Shown: positions 42,361-50,978 of the stretch, piece after piece
How positions within the stretch are numbered: position 1 is the stretch's first letter
Layout of the letters: each line of letters starts with the position of its first letter
Assembly: GCA_029263175.1 (NCBI GenBank)
Contig: JAJCXZ010000049.1
Location: 62,001-126,000 of the forward strand
Direction: 5' to 3'
Length of the DNA: 64,000 nucleotides
DNA from: Acidimicrobiales bacterium
GTDB lineage: Bacteria > Actinomycetota > Acidimicrobiia > Acidimicrobiales > Aldehydirespiratoraceae
Position numbers and translations under genes: made by a program
Notes under the pieces: generated by a model
Database searches by the model: none
Told to the model about the DNA's origin: nothing
What the model saw: the letters and a program-made list of their open reading frames with translations, nothing else

Positions 42361-43383
42361 ATGCTCAGGTATGTCGTTCGGAGATTGCTGGTCGCGATCC
42401 CGACATTGCTCGCTATCAGCCTCATCGTGTTCGGGTTGCTTGACCTGGCCCCTGGCGATCCCACAAGTCAGCTTCCGCTGACCATCCCCGCGGAGGTTCG
42501 CGACAACATTCGCGACTCCCTCGGCTTCAACGACCCGTTCTTCGTTCGCTGGTGGAACTGGGTCCAGCTCATGATGATCAATGAGCCGGTCGACCTCATC
42601 CACTCCGCCACCGACATCTGTCTCACCGGCGATTGCGACAACCCCGAGCGCATCATCTCCTGGCAGTCGAGATCGCCGGCAATGGAGACCATCTACCAGC
42701 GTCTCCCCCAGACCCTGTGGGTCCTTGGCCTCGGCCTGGTCTTCGGTGTGATGCTGGCTGTCCCGATCGGCACCATCCAGGCCTACCGTCAGTACAGCTG
42801 GTTCGACAATGTCGGCACCTTCGTCACGATGCTGGGCTACTCCGTGCCGGTCTTCGTCATCGGCCCCCTCTTCATCTGGCTCTTCTCGGTGAAGCTCGGC
42901 TGGCTACCCACGTTCTATACAACGACCCACGACGTCTCGATCACGAGCTGGAGCAGTATCTGGTTCCAGTTCAAACAGTTGGCGATGCCCGTGGGTGTGC
43001 TCACCTTGTTCAACGCCGCCACCTTCGGCCGCTTCGCTCGAGCGTCGGTGCTCGAGAACCTGAACGAGGGCTACGTGCGCACCGCTCGCTCAAAGGGGCT
43101 CGGCGAGAGCACCGTCATGACCCGCCACGTCGTGCGCAACTCCCTGATCCCCATCGTCACGCTGCTCGCCCTCTCCGTCCCGGGCATCTTCGGCGGCGCA
43201 ATCATCACCGAAAACATCTTCCGCATCAACGGCCTCGGACAGCTGTTGCTGCTGTCGATCGGCCAGAACGATCTGCCGATGGTGCAGTCGCTCGTCTTCA
43301 TTTTCGCCTTGCTCACGGTGATGTTCAACATCATCGCCGATGTGCTCTACGGCTTCCTCGACCCACGGATCCGCTATGACTGA
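42361..43383 (+). CDS. Peptide ABC transporter permease (DppB/OppB)
   Basis: 340 residues. The N-terminal MLRYVVRRLLVAIPTLLAIS is the classical DppB start. The EAA loop is RTARSKGLGESTVMTRHVVRN, followed by about five hydrophobic helices. It forms the membrane channel with the next gene, which overlaps its end by 8 bp. The large loop after the first helix (residues 55-105) contains a C-x4-C pair (CLTGDC) and is periplasmic or extracellular. Confidence 0.9.
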   Translation: MLRYVVRRLLVAIPTLLAISLIVFGLLDLAPGDPTSQLPLTIPAEVRDNIRDSLGFNDPFFVRWWNWVQLMMINEPVDLIHSATDICLTGDCDNPERIISWQSRSPAMETIYQRLPQTLWVLGLGLVFGVMLAVPIGTIQAYRQYSWFDNVGTFVTMLGYSVPVFVIGPLFIWLFSVKLGWLPTFYTTTHDVSITSWSSIWFQFKQLAMPVGVLTLFNAATFGRFARASVLENLNEGYVRTARSKGLGESTVMTRHVVRNSLIPIVTLLALSVPGIFGGAIITENIFRINGLGQLLLLSIGQNDLPMVQSLVFIFALLTVMFNIIADVLYGFLDPRIRYD

Positions 43384-44329
43384 CGAAACTTCCGAGCCGA
43401 CTGAGCCCGGTGTGGATACCGGCATGGAGGCGGCGAACGACCTCGGTGAATTCCGATCGCTTCGGGGCGATGTATGGCGCCAGTTCCGCCGTCACAAGGG
43501 TGCGATGGTCGGCGTAGTCCTCCTGGTCCTGATCACATTCGGTTGTGTGTTCGGACCGATGCTCCTGCCCTTCGACACCAAAACGCCCGTCGTCACCAAT
43601 GCCAACCGCGGCGCCGGCTGGCCTCACATCTGGGGCACCGACAACCTCGGCCGCGACTCCTTCGCCCGTGCGCTTCTCGGCGGACGAATCTCATTGGCCG
43701 TGGGCTTCGTCGCCATGGCCGTATCGATCCTGCTCGGCGTTCTCGTCGGTGTGCTCGCTGGATTCTTCCGTTGGCTCGACGGTCTCCTGATGCGCCTCAC
43801 CGACCTGTTCTTGTCGCTGCCGCTGCTGCCGATCCTCCTGGTGGTCATCGTCTTGTTCAAGAAGCCCGTCCAGGACTCTCTCGGCGATGGCCTTGGCATC
43901 TTCGTCTTGATGGTCCTGATCATCGGTGGCACGAGTTGGATGTCGACCGCTCGAATCGTGCGCGGTGAGGTGCTCTCGCTCAAGGAGCAGGAGTTCATCC
44001 TTGCCAGCCGAAGCGTCGGGACGCGACCGATGAGGATCATCGCGAAACACATCGTTCCCAACGTTCTGAGCCCTGTCATCGTGGCGGCGTCAATCGGCAT
44101 CGCGCTGGCAATTCTCACCGAGTCCGCCGTGTCGTTCCTCGGCCTGGGCTTCCCGATCGAGCTTCCGACCTGGGGTCGGCTGCTGAACGACGGGCGGAAC
44201 CGAATCACTCTCAACATCTGGCTCGTTGCCGGGCCCGGCCTGTTGCTTTCGGCCACCGTGATGAGCGTGAACTTCATCGGCGACGGTCTGCGCGACGCCC
44301 TCGACCCGAAGGCCCGTAGCCAGGGCTGA
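43376..44329 (+). CDS. Peptide ABC transporter permease (DppC/OppC)
   Basis: 317 residues. RSLRGDVWRQFRRHKGAMVG, then a first helix VVLLVLITFGCVFGPM, then WPHIWGTDNLGRDSFARAL are standard DppC marks. The EAA loop is in ASRSVGTRPMRIIAKHIVPN. ATG 43376 overlaps the DppB gene. It closes the importer operon; the mutase gene begins 28 bp later and may be read through. Confidence 0.9.
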   Translation: MTDETSEPTEPGVDTGMEAANDLGEFRSLRGDVWRQFRRHKGAMVGVVLLVLITFGCVFGPMLLPFDTKTPVVTNANRGAGWPHIWGTDNLGRDSFARALLGGRISLAVGFVAMAVSILLGVLVGVLAGFFRWLDGLLMRLTDLFLSLPLLPILLVVIVLFKKPVQDSLGDGLGIFVLMVLIIGGTSWMSTARIVRGEVLSLKEQEFILASRSVGTRPMRIIAKHIVPNVLSPVIVAASIGIALAILTESAVSFLGLGFPIELPTWGRLLNDGRNRITLNIWLVAGPGLLLSATVMSVNFIGDGLRDALDPKARSQG

Positions 44330-44357
44330 GCCACCGCGTAACCGCGACGGTGCGACC

Positions 44358-46334
44358 ATGACTGACGGTTTCGGCCATCCCCGCGAACGAGACCGTCCGT
44401 GGCTGATGCGTACCTACTCCGGTCACTCGACGGCCAAGGCGTCGAACGAGCTGTACCGGACGAACCTGGCCAAGGGCCAGACCGGCCTGTCGATCGCCTT
44501 CGACCTCCCGACGCAGACGGGTTACGACGCGGATCATCCACTCGCTCGCGGCGAGGTGGGCAAGGTCGGGGTGCCGGTTGCTCACTTGGGGCACATGGGA
44601 GAACTGCTCGACGGCATACCGGTAGTCGAGATGAACACATCGATGACGATCAACGCCACTGCGCCGTGGCTGTTCTCCCTGTACCTCGAGCACGCGGCAG
44701 CCGGCGGCGTTCACGCCCACGATCTGCGCGGCACCACGCAGAACGATCTGGTCAAGGAGTTCCTGTCGCGCGGGACCTACATCTATCCACCGGAAGCGAG
44801 CCGTCGGCTGACCGTCGACATGGTGACGTACTGCGCCAAAGAGGTTCCCAACTGGAACCCGATGAACGTCTGCAGCTACCACTTGCAGGAAGCAGGAGCG
44901 ACACCGGTTCAGGAGATCGCCTACGCGCTGGCGACGGCGATCGGCGTTCTCGACGAAGTGAAGCAGTCCGGCCAGTTGAGCGACGACGAGTTCGTTGCCG
45001 CAGTGGCATCGATCTCGTTCTTTGTGAATGCGGGGATCCGCTTCGTGGAAGAGATGTGCAAGGTGCGGGCGTTCACCACGATGTGGGACCACATCTGTGT
45101 CGATCGCTATGGCATCACTGATCCCAACGCTCGCCGGTTCCGGTATGGCGTCCAGGTCAACTCACTCGGGCTCACCGAGCCACAGCCGGAGAACAACGTG
45201 CAACGCATCGTGCTCGAAGCGCTCGGCGTCACCCTCTCGAAGCGGGCCCGTGCCCGTTCCCTGCAACTGCCCGCCTGGAACGAGGCGCTCGGTCTGCCCC
45301 AGCCGTGGGATCAGCAGTGGTCGTTGCGGATCCAGCAGGTTCTCGCCCACGAGACCGACCTGCTCGAGTATGAGGACATCTTCGATGGCTCCCATGTGAT
45401 CGAAGGTCGGACCTCGGAGCTGGTCGAGGCCGCCCGGGCCGAGCTCGATGAGGTCATCAACATGGGCGGTGTGTTCGAAGCGATCCCCGAATTGAAACGC
45501 CGGTTGGTCGAGTCGCACACCAAACGCATCCGGTTGATCGAGAGTGGCGAGATGACCGTGGTCGGGCAGAACGCCTTCACCGAGACCGCGAAATCACCAT
45601 TCGGTGGGGTCGACGCGGTGCTTCGAGTGGACGCCGGCGTCCATGACGAAGTCGTCGCCGATCTCGCGACCTGGCGGGTCGGCCGTGACAACGAGGCGGT
45701 TGCCGCCGCGCTCGACGGCCTCCGCCGGGCCGCGCTCACCGACGAGAATGTGATTCCCGCCTCGCGGGCTCTCGCCCGAGCGGGCGGCACGACGGGGGAG
45801 TGGGCAGAAGTGCTGCGCGGCGTCTTCGGCGAATACCAGGCCCCGACCGGTGTCGGCGCGTCGAGCGGGTTGGCGTCGGCCGATCTCCGGGCGGTGGCCG
45901 ACCGCTGCAAGCGTCTCGCCGGCGGCCCACCCCGTTTTCTGGTGGCCAAGCCGGGTCTTGATGGCCACAGCAACGGCGCCGAGCAGATCGCCATCGCGGC
46001 GCGGGATGCCGGTATGGAAGTCATCTATCAAGGTATTCGCCACACTCCTGAGGTCATCGCCAAGGTCGCGTCGGACGAGGATCCCGATGTCATCGGCCTG
46101 TCGATCCTGTCGGGCTCACATCTGGAGCTCGTGCCCGATGTGATGCGTGCCCTCGAGGCGGCCGGGATCTCGGCTCCGGTCGTGGTCGGCGGCATCATTT
46201 CGGACGAGGACCGGACGTCGCTCGCCGAGTCGGGTGTGGCTGCCGTCTATACACCGTCATCGTTCGAGCTGGCGCCGATGATGGGTGAAATCGTGGATCT
46301 GGTCGAATCCGCGCGGGCGAGTACAGTCCGCTAG
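44358..46334 (+). CDS. ecm: Coenzyme-B12-dependent ethylmalonyl-CoA mutase
   Basis: 658 residues, single-chain mutase. The opening RDRPWLMRTYSGHSTAKASN, with LYRTNLAKGQTGLSIAFDLP and TQTGYDADHPLARGEVGKVG, is diagnostic for the MeaA/Ecm branch rather than methylmalonyl-CoA mutase. The C-terminal cobalamin domain has D535-G-H537-S-N-G and LSILSGSHLEL. Ecm converts (2R)-ethylmalonyl-CoA to (2S)-methylsuccinyl-CoA in the ethylmalonyl-CoA pathway. Crotonyl-CoA carboxylase/reductase, its normal partner, is not in the window. It precedes the P450/acyl-CoA catabolic island. Confidence 0.85.
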   Translation: MTDGFGHPRERDRPWLMRTYSGHSTAKASNELYRTNLAKGQTGLSIAFDLPTQTGYDADHPLARGEVGKVGVPVAHLGHMGELLDGIPVVEMNTSMTINATAPWLFSLYLEHAAAGGVHAHDLRGTTQNDLVKEFLSRGTYIYPPEASRRLTVDMVTYCAKEVPNWNPMNVCSYHLQEAGATPVQEIAYALATAIGVLDEVKQSGQLSDDEFVAAVASISFFVNAGIRFVEEMCKVRAFTTMWDHICVDRYGITDPNARRFRYGVQVNSLGLTEPQPENNVQRIVLEALGVTLSKRARARSLQLPAWNEALGLPQPWDQQWSLRIQQVLAHETDLLEYEDIFDGSHVIEGRTSELVEAARAELDEVINMGGVFEAIPELKRRLVESHTKRIRLIESGEMTVVGQNAFTETAKSPFGGVDAVLRVDAGVHDEVVADLATWRVGRDNEAVAAALDGLRRAALTDENVIPASRALARAGGTTGEWAEVLRGVFGEYQAPTGVGASSGLASADLRAVADRCKRLAGGPPRFLVAKPGLDGHSNGAEQIAIAARDAGMEVIYQGIRHTPEVIAKVASDEDPDVIGLSILSGSHLELVPDVMRALEAAGISAPVVVGGIISDEDRTSLAESGVAAVYTPSSFELAPMMGEIVDLVESARASTVR

Positions 46335-46358
46335 GACTCGAACCCCCGGGGAGTGCAT

Positions 46359-47549
46359 ATGACAGCCGTTGCGGCCGACCGAAACGACTACGACCTGTTC
46401 GGCGAGGACTACGTCGCCAACCCGGCCGAGACGTGGGCCCGGTTCCGCGAGGAATGCCCGATCGCTCACTCGACGGAGTACGGCGGCTCGTGGCTGCCGG
46501 TTCGCTATGACGACGTGGTGGCCGCCGCCCGCGACATCGACACGTTCGTCTCGGGGCAAGGTGTGAGCGTCCTGAAGGTCGCCAATCTGAAGGACAGTGG
46601 AATCCTGAGTGCGGGGGCGCCGCCGATCAGCGTCGACCCGCCGATGCACGGCTGGACCCGCCGCCTCATGCTCGCCTCCATGTCGCCGAAGTCCGTCTTG
46701 TCGTACGAGCCCGGCACCCGCGATCTGTGTCGTCGGCTGATGGCGGAGATCACCTCGAAGGGACACGGCGATGCCGCGGTGGACTATGCGCAGCAGCTCC
46801 CCGTCCGCGTGATCGGGGCTCTCATGGGTATCCCCGAAGAAGACAGCGACATGTTCGTCGGTTGGGTGCGGGCGATCCTCGAGTTCGCCTTCGATGTGGA
46901 CGGACGTGCCGCTGCCATCGGTGAGTTGATCGAGTACATGCAGGGCCAGGTCGCCGACCGGCGTCTCAATCCTGGTGATGACATTCTCAGTCATCTCGTC
47001 ACCGTCGAGGTCGAAGGCGAGCCCGTGCCCGAGGATGTGATCCTGGGCGAGGCCGCGCTGCTGCTGGTCGCCGGTGTCGACACCACGTGGAGCGCCATCG
47101 GCTCATCGCTCTACCACCTCGCCTCCAACCCGCACGACCGCCGGCGCGTGGTCGCCGAACCCGAGTTGCTCGACTCGTTCATCGAAGAGGTGTTGCGCTT
47201 CTATTCGCCAGTCACCATGGGCCGCACGGCAGTGACCGACACAGAGTTGGCCGGATGTCCGATGTCGGAGGGCGATCGTGTTCTCATGAACTTCCCCGGT
47301 GCGAACCGCGACCCCGACCACTTCGAAGACTCCGATTCGTTCATCATCGATCGAGCCCGCAATCGTCACCTCGCCTTCGGTGTCGGTATCCATCGCTGTG
47401 CGGGTTCCAACCTGGCCCGCATGGAGATGCGCGTCGCGCTCGAGGAATGGCTGGCGGCGATCCCTGAGTTCGAACTCGCTGATCCGTCGGCCGTCACCTG
47501 GGCGGGTGGACAGGTCCGTGGACCCCGATCAGTGCCGGTGAAGTTCTGA
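46359..47549 (+). CDS. Cytochrome P450
   Basis: 396 residues. The I-helix is AGVDTTWS, the ExxR motif is FIEEVLRF, and the heme loop is FGVGIHRCAGSNLARMEMR with ligand Cys347. It is soluble, so it needs a separate ferredoxin and reductase; none is in the window. The start could be GTG 46353. ATG 46359 is preferred because GGGGAG lies 5 nt before it. It is closely related to the P450 at 54833 (same AGxDTTWS and IHRCAGSNLARMEM strings), so the two probably arose by duplication and may act on successive intermediates. Confidence 0.9.
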   Translation: MTAVAADRNDYDLFGEDYVANPAETWARFREECPIAHSTEYGGSWLPVRYDDVVAAARDIDTFVSGQGVSVLKVANLKDSGILSAGAPPISVDPPMHGWTRRLMLASMSPKSVLSYEPGTRDLCRRLMAEITSKGHGDAAVDYAQQLPVRVIGALMGIPEEDSDMFVGWVRAILEFAFDVDGRAAAIGELIEYMQGQVADRRLNPGDDILSHLVTVEVEGEPVPEDVILGEAALLLVAGVDTTWSAIGSSLYHLASNPHDRRRVVAEPELLDSFIEEVLRFYSPVTMGRTAVTDTELAGCPMSEGDRVLMNFPGANRDPDHFEDSDSFIIDRARNRHLAFGVGIHRCAGSNLARMEMRVALEEWLAAIPEFELADPSAVTWAGGQVRGPRSVPVKF

Positions 47550-47562
47550 GCTTCGTCTTCTG

Positions 47563-48771
47563 ATGCGCCCCCGCTCGGCAACCACACAAACGTTGTGGGG
47601 CCTCTTCGTCCCCGTCTATCTCCCGTGGATGACCGGTGGCCTCGGCATCGCCATGGTGTTGCCGATTCTTCCCGTGTACCTGACCGACTCGGGACTCTCG
47701 TATTCGGTCGCGTCAGTGGTCCTCGCCGGTGGCGGCCTCGGCGCCATGCTGGGCGGACTGCCGGTCGGCGCCATGCTCGGCCGGCTCGGGGAGTATCGAG
47801 TGCTGCTGATCTCGCTGACGGCAATGGCGTTGGCTACCGCCTCCCTTGGTCTGACCACCGCGGTGATCGGATTGACGGCGATGCGTGTCGCCCATGGCGT
47901 CGGTCAGATCGGGCTTCGGCTCAGCCGACAGACGTTCATCACCCGCACGGTCGACACCGACATGCGGGGCCGTTCCATGGCGCTCATGGGCGGATCGGCC
48001 CGGTTCTCGATGCTGATCGGCCCGATTCTCGGTGGCGTCCTTGTCGATCAGATCGGCTACTCGTGGACGTTCGCGATCAGCGGGGCAGCCACCCTGTCAG
48101 GTCTGGTGCCCGCAATCCTGAGCCAACCGGAGAACCCTGTCGCCGACGATGCCGACGACAGGGCGAAGCCCGATGGGGCGCTTTGGCCGGCTCTGGTGCG
48201 GCATCGCCGAACCCTGCTCGTTGGCGGGCTCGGGCCCGCATTGATCATGGCGGTGCGACAGGGCCGAACGATCATCATCCCCCTCATCGGTGATTCGCTG
48301 GACATGTCTGCGTCGGCGATCGGTTTCCTGGTTGCGGTCGGGACCGGAGCGGATCTGCTCCTGTTTCCCGTGGCCGGAATCGTCATGGACCGCTTCGGTC
48401 GGCTGGCAACGATCGTGCCTGCATTCAGCCTGATCGGAGTCGGCATGGTTGTTCTGGCCGCCGCGGAGTCGGTCACCATGGTGCTCATCGCCGGCGTGAT
48501 CATGGGAGTCGGGAATGGGATCGGATCGGGGTCGATGCTCACGCTCGGGTCTGACCTCGCCCCGGTCGACAGTCCTGGCCAGTTCCTGTCGGCCCTCGCC
48601 TCGATACAGAACCTCGGTCGGATCATCGGCCCGATGCTCGTCGGCTGGTTCGCCGATGCGGCCGGACTGTCGGCCGCCGCCATCGCGCTGGCCGTGACTG
48701 TCTTCGTTGCCTTGGCCTGGATCGTGCTTCTCGTGGGAGAGACGGGGCGCAGCCGCGACGTCCGCATGTGA
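47563..48771 (+). CDS. Major facilitator superfamily transporter
   Basis: 402 residues, about twelve hydrophobic helices in two halves joined by a charged loop (SQPENPVADDADDRAKPDG). LGGLPVGAMLGRLGEYRVLL is the motif A-like loop. Substrate unknown; it may import the compound degraded by the surrounding enzymes or export a product. It lies between the first P450 and the next acyl-CoA dehydrogenase in one apparent operon. Confidence 0.85.
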   Translation: MRPRSATTQTLWGLFVPVYLPWMTGGLGIAMVLPILPVYLTDSGLSYSVASVVLAGGGLGAMLGGLPVGAMLGRLGEYRVLLISLTAMALATASLGLTTAVIGLTAMRVAHGVGQIGLRLSRQTFITRTVDTDMRGRSMALMGGSARFSMLIGPILGGVLVDQIGYSWTFAISGAATLSGLVPAILSQPENPVADDADDRAKPDGALWPALVRHRRTLLVGGLGPALIMAVRQGRTIIIPLIGDSLDMSASAIGFLVAVGTGADLLLFPVAGIVMDRFGRLATIVPAFSLIGVGMVVLAAAESVTMVLIAGVIMGVGNGIGSGSMLTLGSDLAPVDSPGQFLSALASIQNLGRIIGPMLVGWFADAAGLSAAAIALAVTVFVALAWIVLLVGETGRSRDVRM

Positions 48772-48803
48772 CGATGGCTCCCGATCCTTGCTACGAAGTG
48801 GGG

Positions 48804-50006
48804 ATGAGCACTCTCACCGAAGCCAATGTCGAAGCGCGTACGCAGGCGGTTCTCGAAGCCGTCGGAAGCGAGGGTGCCGACGTCGATTTTCGTTCCGCAC
48901 TCTGGGATGCCGGCCTCGCGTTCGTGCAGTACCCGCAAGGAAAGGGCGGTCTCGGCCTTGCCCCCGGGCTTCAGTCCGTTGTCGAACGTACGATCCGCGC
49001 CGCCGGTCGCAGCTTCCATCCGCTCGGGGTGAATGTCATCGGCATCGGCATGGGTCTGCCCACGGTGCTGACCTACGGCAGCGACGACCACCACGCCAAG
49101 CACCTGAAGCGAATCTTCACCGGCGAGGACATCTGGTGCCAGATGTTCAGCGAGCCCACTCATGGCTCCGATGTGGCGGGTCTGATGAGCCGGGCTGTTC
49201 GCGACGGCGATGAATGGATCGTCAACGGGCAGAAGGTCTGGACGAGTGGCGCCCACGTGTCGCGCTACGGGATGCTCCTGGTGCGCACCGACCCGGACGT
49301 ACCGAAGCACAAGGGTTTGTCGTACTTCATCCTCGACATGGAATCACCGGGCGTGGAGATCCGGCCGCTCTACCAGATCACCGGCGATGCCGAGTTCAAC
49401 GAGGTGTTCTTCACCGATGTCCGCATCCCGCACGAGAACCTGCTCGGTGCGGTCGGCGAAGGCTGGCGGGTGGCAACAACGACCCTGATGAACGAGCGAG
49501 TGGCCCTTGGCGGAAGCACCCTGCCGCGAGGGGCAGGGAACATCGCGTTCCTCGTTGATCTGTGGGAGAAGCGCCGAACCGATCTCGCGCCGGCGGCGGC
49601 CGCGCTCATGCGAGACCGAGTCACTCGGCTCTGGGTCGAGGCCGAGGTGGGTCGCCTCACCACGATGCGCGCTCGCGCCGCGGCCGCCAGCGGGAATCCC
49701 GGCCCCGAAGGCTCGACAGGAAAGCTCGCCTCCGCCGAACTCAACCAGCGAATCTGGAACACGGGCATGGACCTGATGGGCGCCGACGCCACCATGCACG
49801 AGCCGGGATACTCACTGGTTCGGGAGGAGGGATCGGGCGGCCGAGCGGACTACACCCTCTCGAAGCAGTTCCTGCGGTCGCAGGCCAACACCATCGAGGG
49901 CGGCACGAGCGACATCATGCGCAACATCCTCGGCGAACGAGTCCTCGGCCTCCCCGGCGATGTTCGAGTCGACAAGAACGTCCCCTGGAGGGAGATCCCG
50001 TCATGA
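48804..50006 (+). CDS. Acyl-CoA dehydrogenase
   Basis: 400 residues. WCQMFSEPTHGSDVAGLMSR, IVNGQKVWTSGA and SQANTIEGGTSDIMRNILGE are the family landmarks. RADYTLSKQFLRSQANTIEG near the end resembles FadE-type proteins of steroid side-chain degradation. ATG 48804 has a GTGGGG ribosome site directly before it; an earlier in-frame ATG (48768) overlaps the transporter stop. Its stop is coupled (ATGA) to the luciferase-like gene. Confidence 0.9.
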   Translation: MSTLTEANVEARTQAVLEAVGSEGADVDFRSALWDAGLAFVQYPQGKGGLGLAPGLQSVVERTIRAAGRSFHPLGVNVIGIGMGLPTVLTYGSDDHHAKHLKRIFTGEDIWCQMFSEPTHGSDVAGLMSRAVRDGDEWIVNGQKVWTSGAHVSRYGMLLVRTDPDVPKHKGLSYFILDMESPGVEIRPLYQITGDAEFNEVFFTDVRIPHENLLGAVGEGWRVATTTLMNERVALGGSTLPRGAGNIAFLVDLWEKRRTDLAPAAAALMRDRVTRLWVEAEVGRLTTMRARAAAASGNPGPEGSTGKLASAELNQRIWNTGMDLMGADATMHEPGYSLVREEGSGGRADYTLSKQFLRSQANTIEGGTSDIMRNILGERVLGLPGDVRVDKNVPWREIPS

Positions 50007-50908
50007 GTAGCCGTCCGCTTCCCGCTGTTTCGCTCGCCGCCGTGCCCGGTCGCCGCGCCGCCACCCTCGAACTCGCAAAGGAGATCGAGGAGCGAGGCTT
50101 CTCGGGTGTGTACTGTCCGTCCTTCGGCGACGGCATGAGCTTGTGCCTGGCGCTGGCCATGTCGACCGAGCGCATCGAGTTCGGCACGTCCATCGCCAAC
50201 ATGTACACCCGGCATGTGGCTGACTATGCGCAGACGGCCTCGTTCATCCACGAGATCTCGAACGGCCGGTTCCGGTTCGGCATCGGCGTGTCGCACGAGC
50301 CGGCACTCGATCGTCTCGGCGTCAACGCCGGTCGACCCCTGGCCGACACCCGGTCGTTTGTCGAGGATCTCACTGCTCAGAAGCGGATCGGCGATCTGCC
50401 GCCAATCGTGTTGGCCGCCATGCGCGATCGCATGTGTGCACTGGCGACGGAGATCGGTGACGGCATGGTTTTCGCCAACGCCGCTCGCAGCGCGTTCGCC
50501 GGCACGCTCGAACGTTGTCCCGATTCGGGCCGCGACGACTTCTTCATCGGCGGCATGATCCCGACGTGCATCTCCGACGATCGCGATGCCGCGGCAGCCG
50601 TCAACCGTCGCACGCTCACGGGCTACGTCGCTCTCCCGAACTACCGGAACTACTGGAAGGACTCGGGCTACCAGGAGGAGATGGAAGCCATCGAAGCAGC
50701 GCTCGAGGCCGGGGACCGAGAGGTGCTGCCCGGTCTGATGACCGACGCGTGGCTCAGCGACTGCACTCTCTACGGCTCGGCCACCGAGGTCCGTGATGGC
50801 CTCGAGGCCTGGTACGACGCCGGTCTCACCACCCCGATTCTCGTTCCGTCCTCGGCCCGCGGCGGTCAGATGAAGGCTTTTGAGGAGCTGTTCGACTGCT
50901 TCGGCTAA
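50003..50908 (+). CDS. LLM-class flavin-dependent oxidoreductase
   Basis: 301 residues, luciferase-like barrel. EEIERGFSGVYCPSFGDGMS-like N-terminal segment, TERIEFGTSIANMYTRHVAD, and SNGRFRFGIGVSHEPALDRL identify the family. It lacks the usual GLGAGW loop wording, so it is a divergent member. ATG 50003 overlaps the stop of the acyl-CoA dehydrogenase. Context suggests an oxidation or reduction step on the same acyl substrate or its aldehyde. Confidence 0.8.
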   Translation: MSSRPLPAVSLAAVPGRRAATLELAKEIEERGFSGVYCPSFGDGMSLCLALAMSTERIEFGTSIANMYTRHVADYAQTASFIHEISNGRFRFGIGVSHEPALDRLGVNAGRPLADTRSFVEDLTAQKRIGDLPPIVLAAMRDRMCALATEIGDGMVFANAARSAFAGTLERCPDSGRDDFFIGGMIPTCISDDRDAAAAVNRRTLTGYVALPNYRNYWKDSGYQEEMEAIEAALEAGDREVLPGLMTDAWLSDCTLYGSATEVRDGLEAWYDAGLTTPILVPSSARGGQMKAFEELFDCFG

Positions 50909-50929
50909 CCGGCAAATCCGAACGACGAC

Positions 50930-50935
50930 TATGAT
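50930..50935 (+). promoter_or_regulatory. Possible internal -10 element TATGAT
   Basis: TATGAT lies in the 70-bp gap between the luciferase-like gene and the HMG-CoA-synthase-like gene. AGGAGC follows before the GTG at 50979. No -35 match was seen, so an internal promoter is tentative. Confidence 0.3.
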
Positions 50936-50978
50936 TACGCGCCGGTCATGACCGTGTGAACCACAGGAGCAGCCACCA

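Noticed and set aside
46333-46350. ACTCGAACCCCCGG resembling a tRNA T-loop on the minus strand
   Set aside because: No matching acceptor, D or anticodon arms can be built around it; it is a short spacer before a P450 gene.
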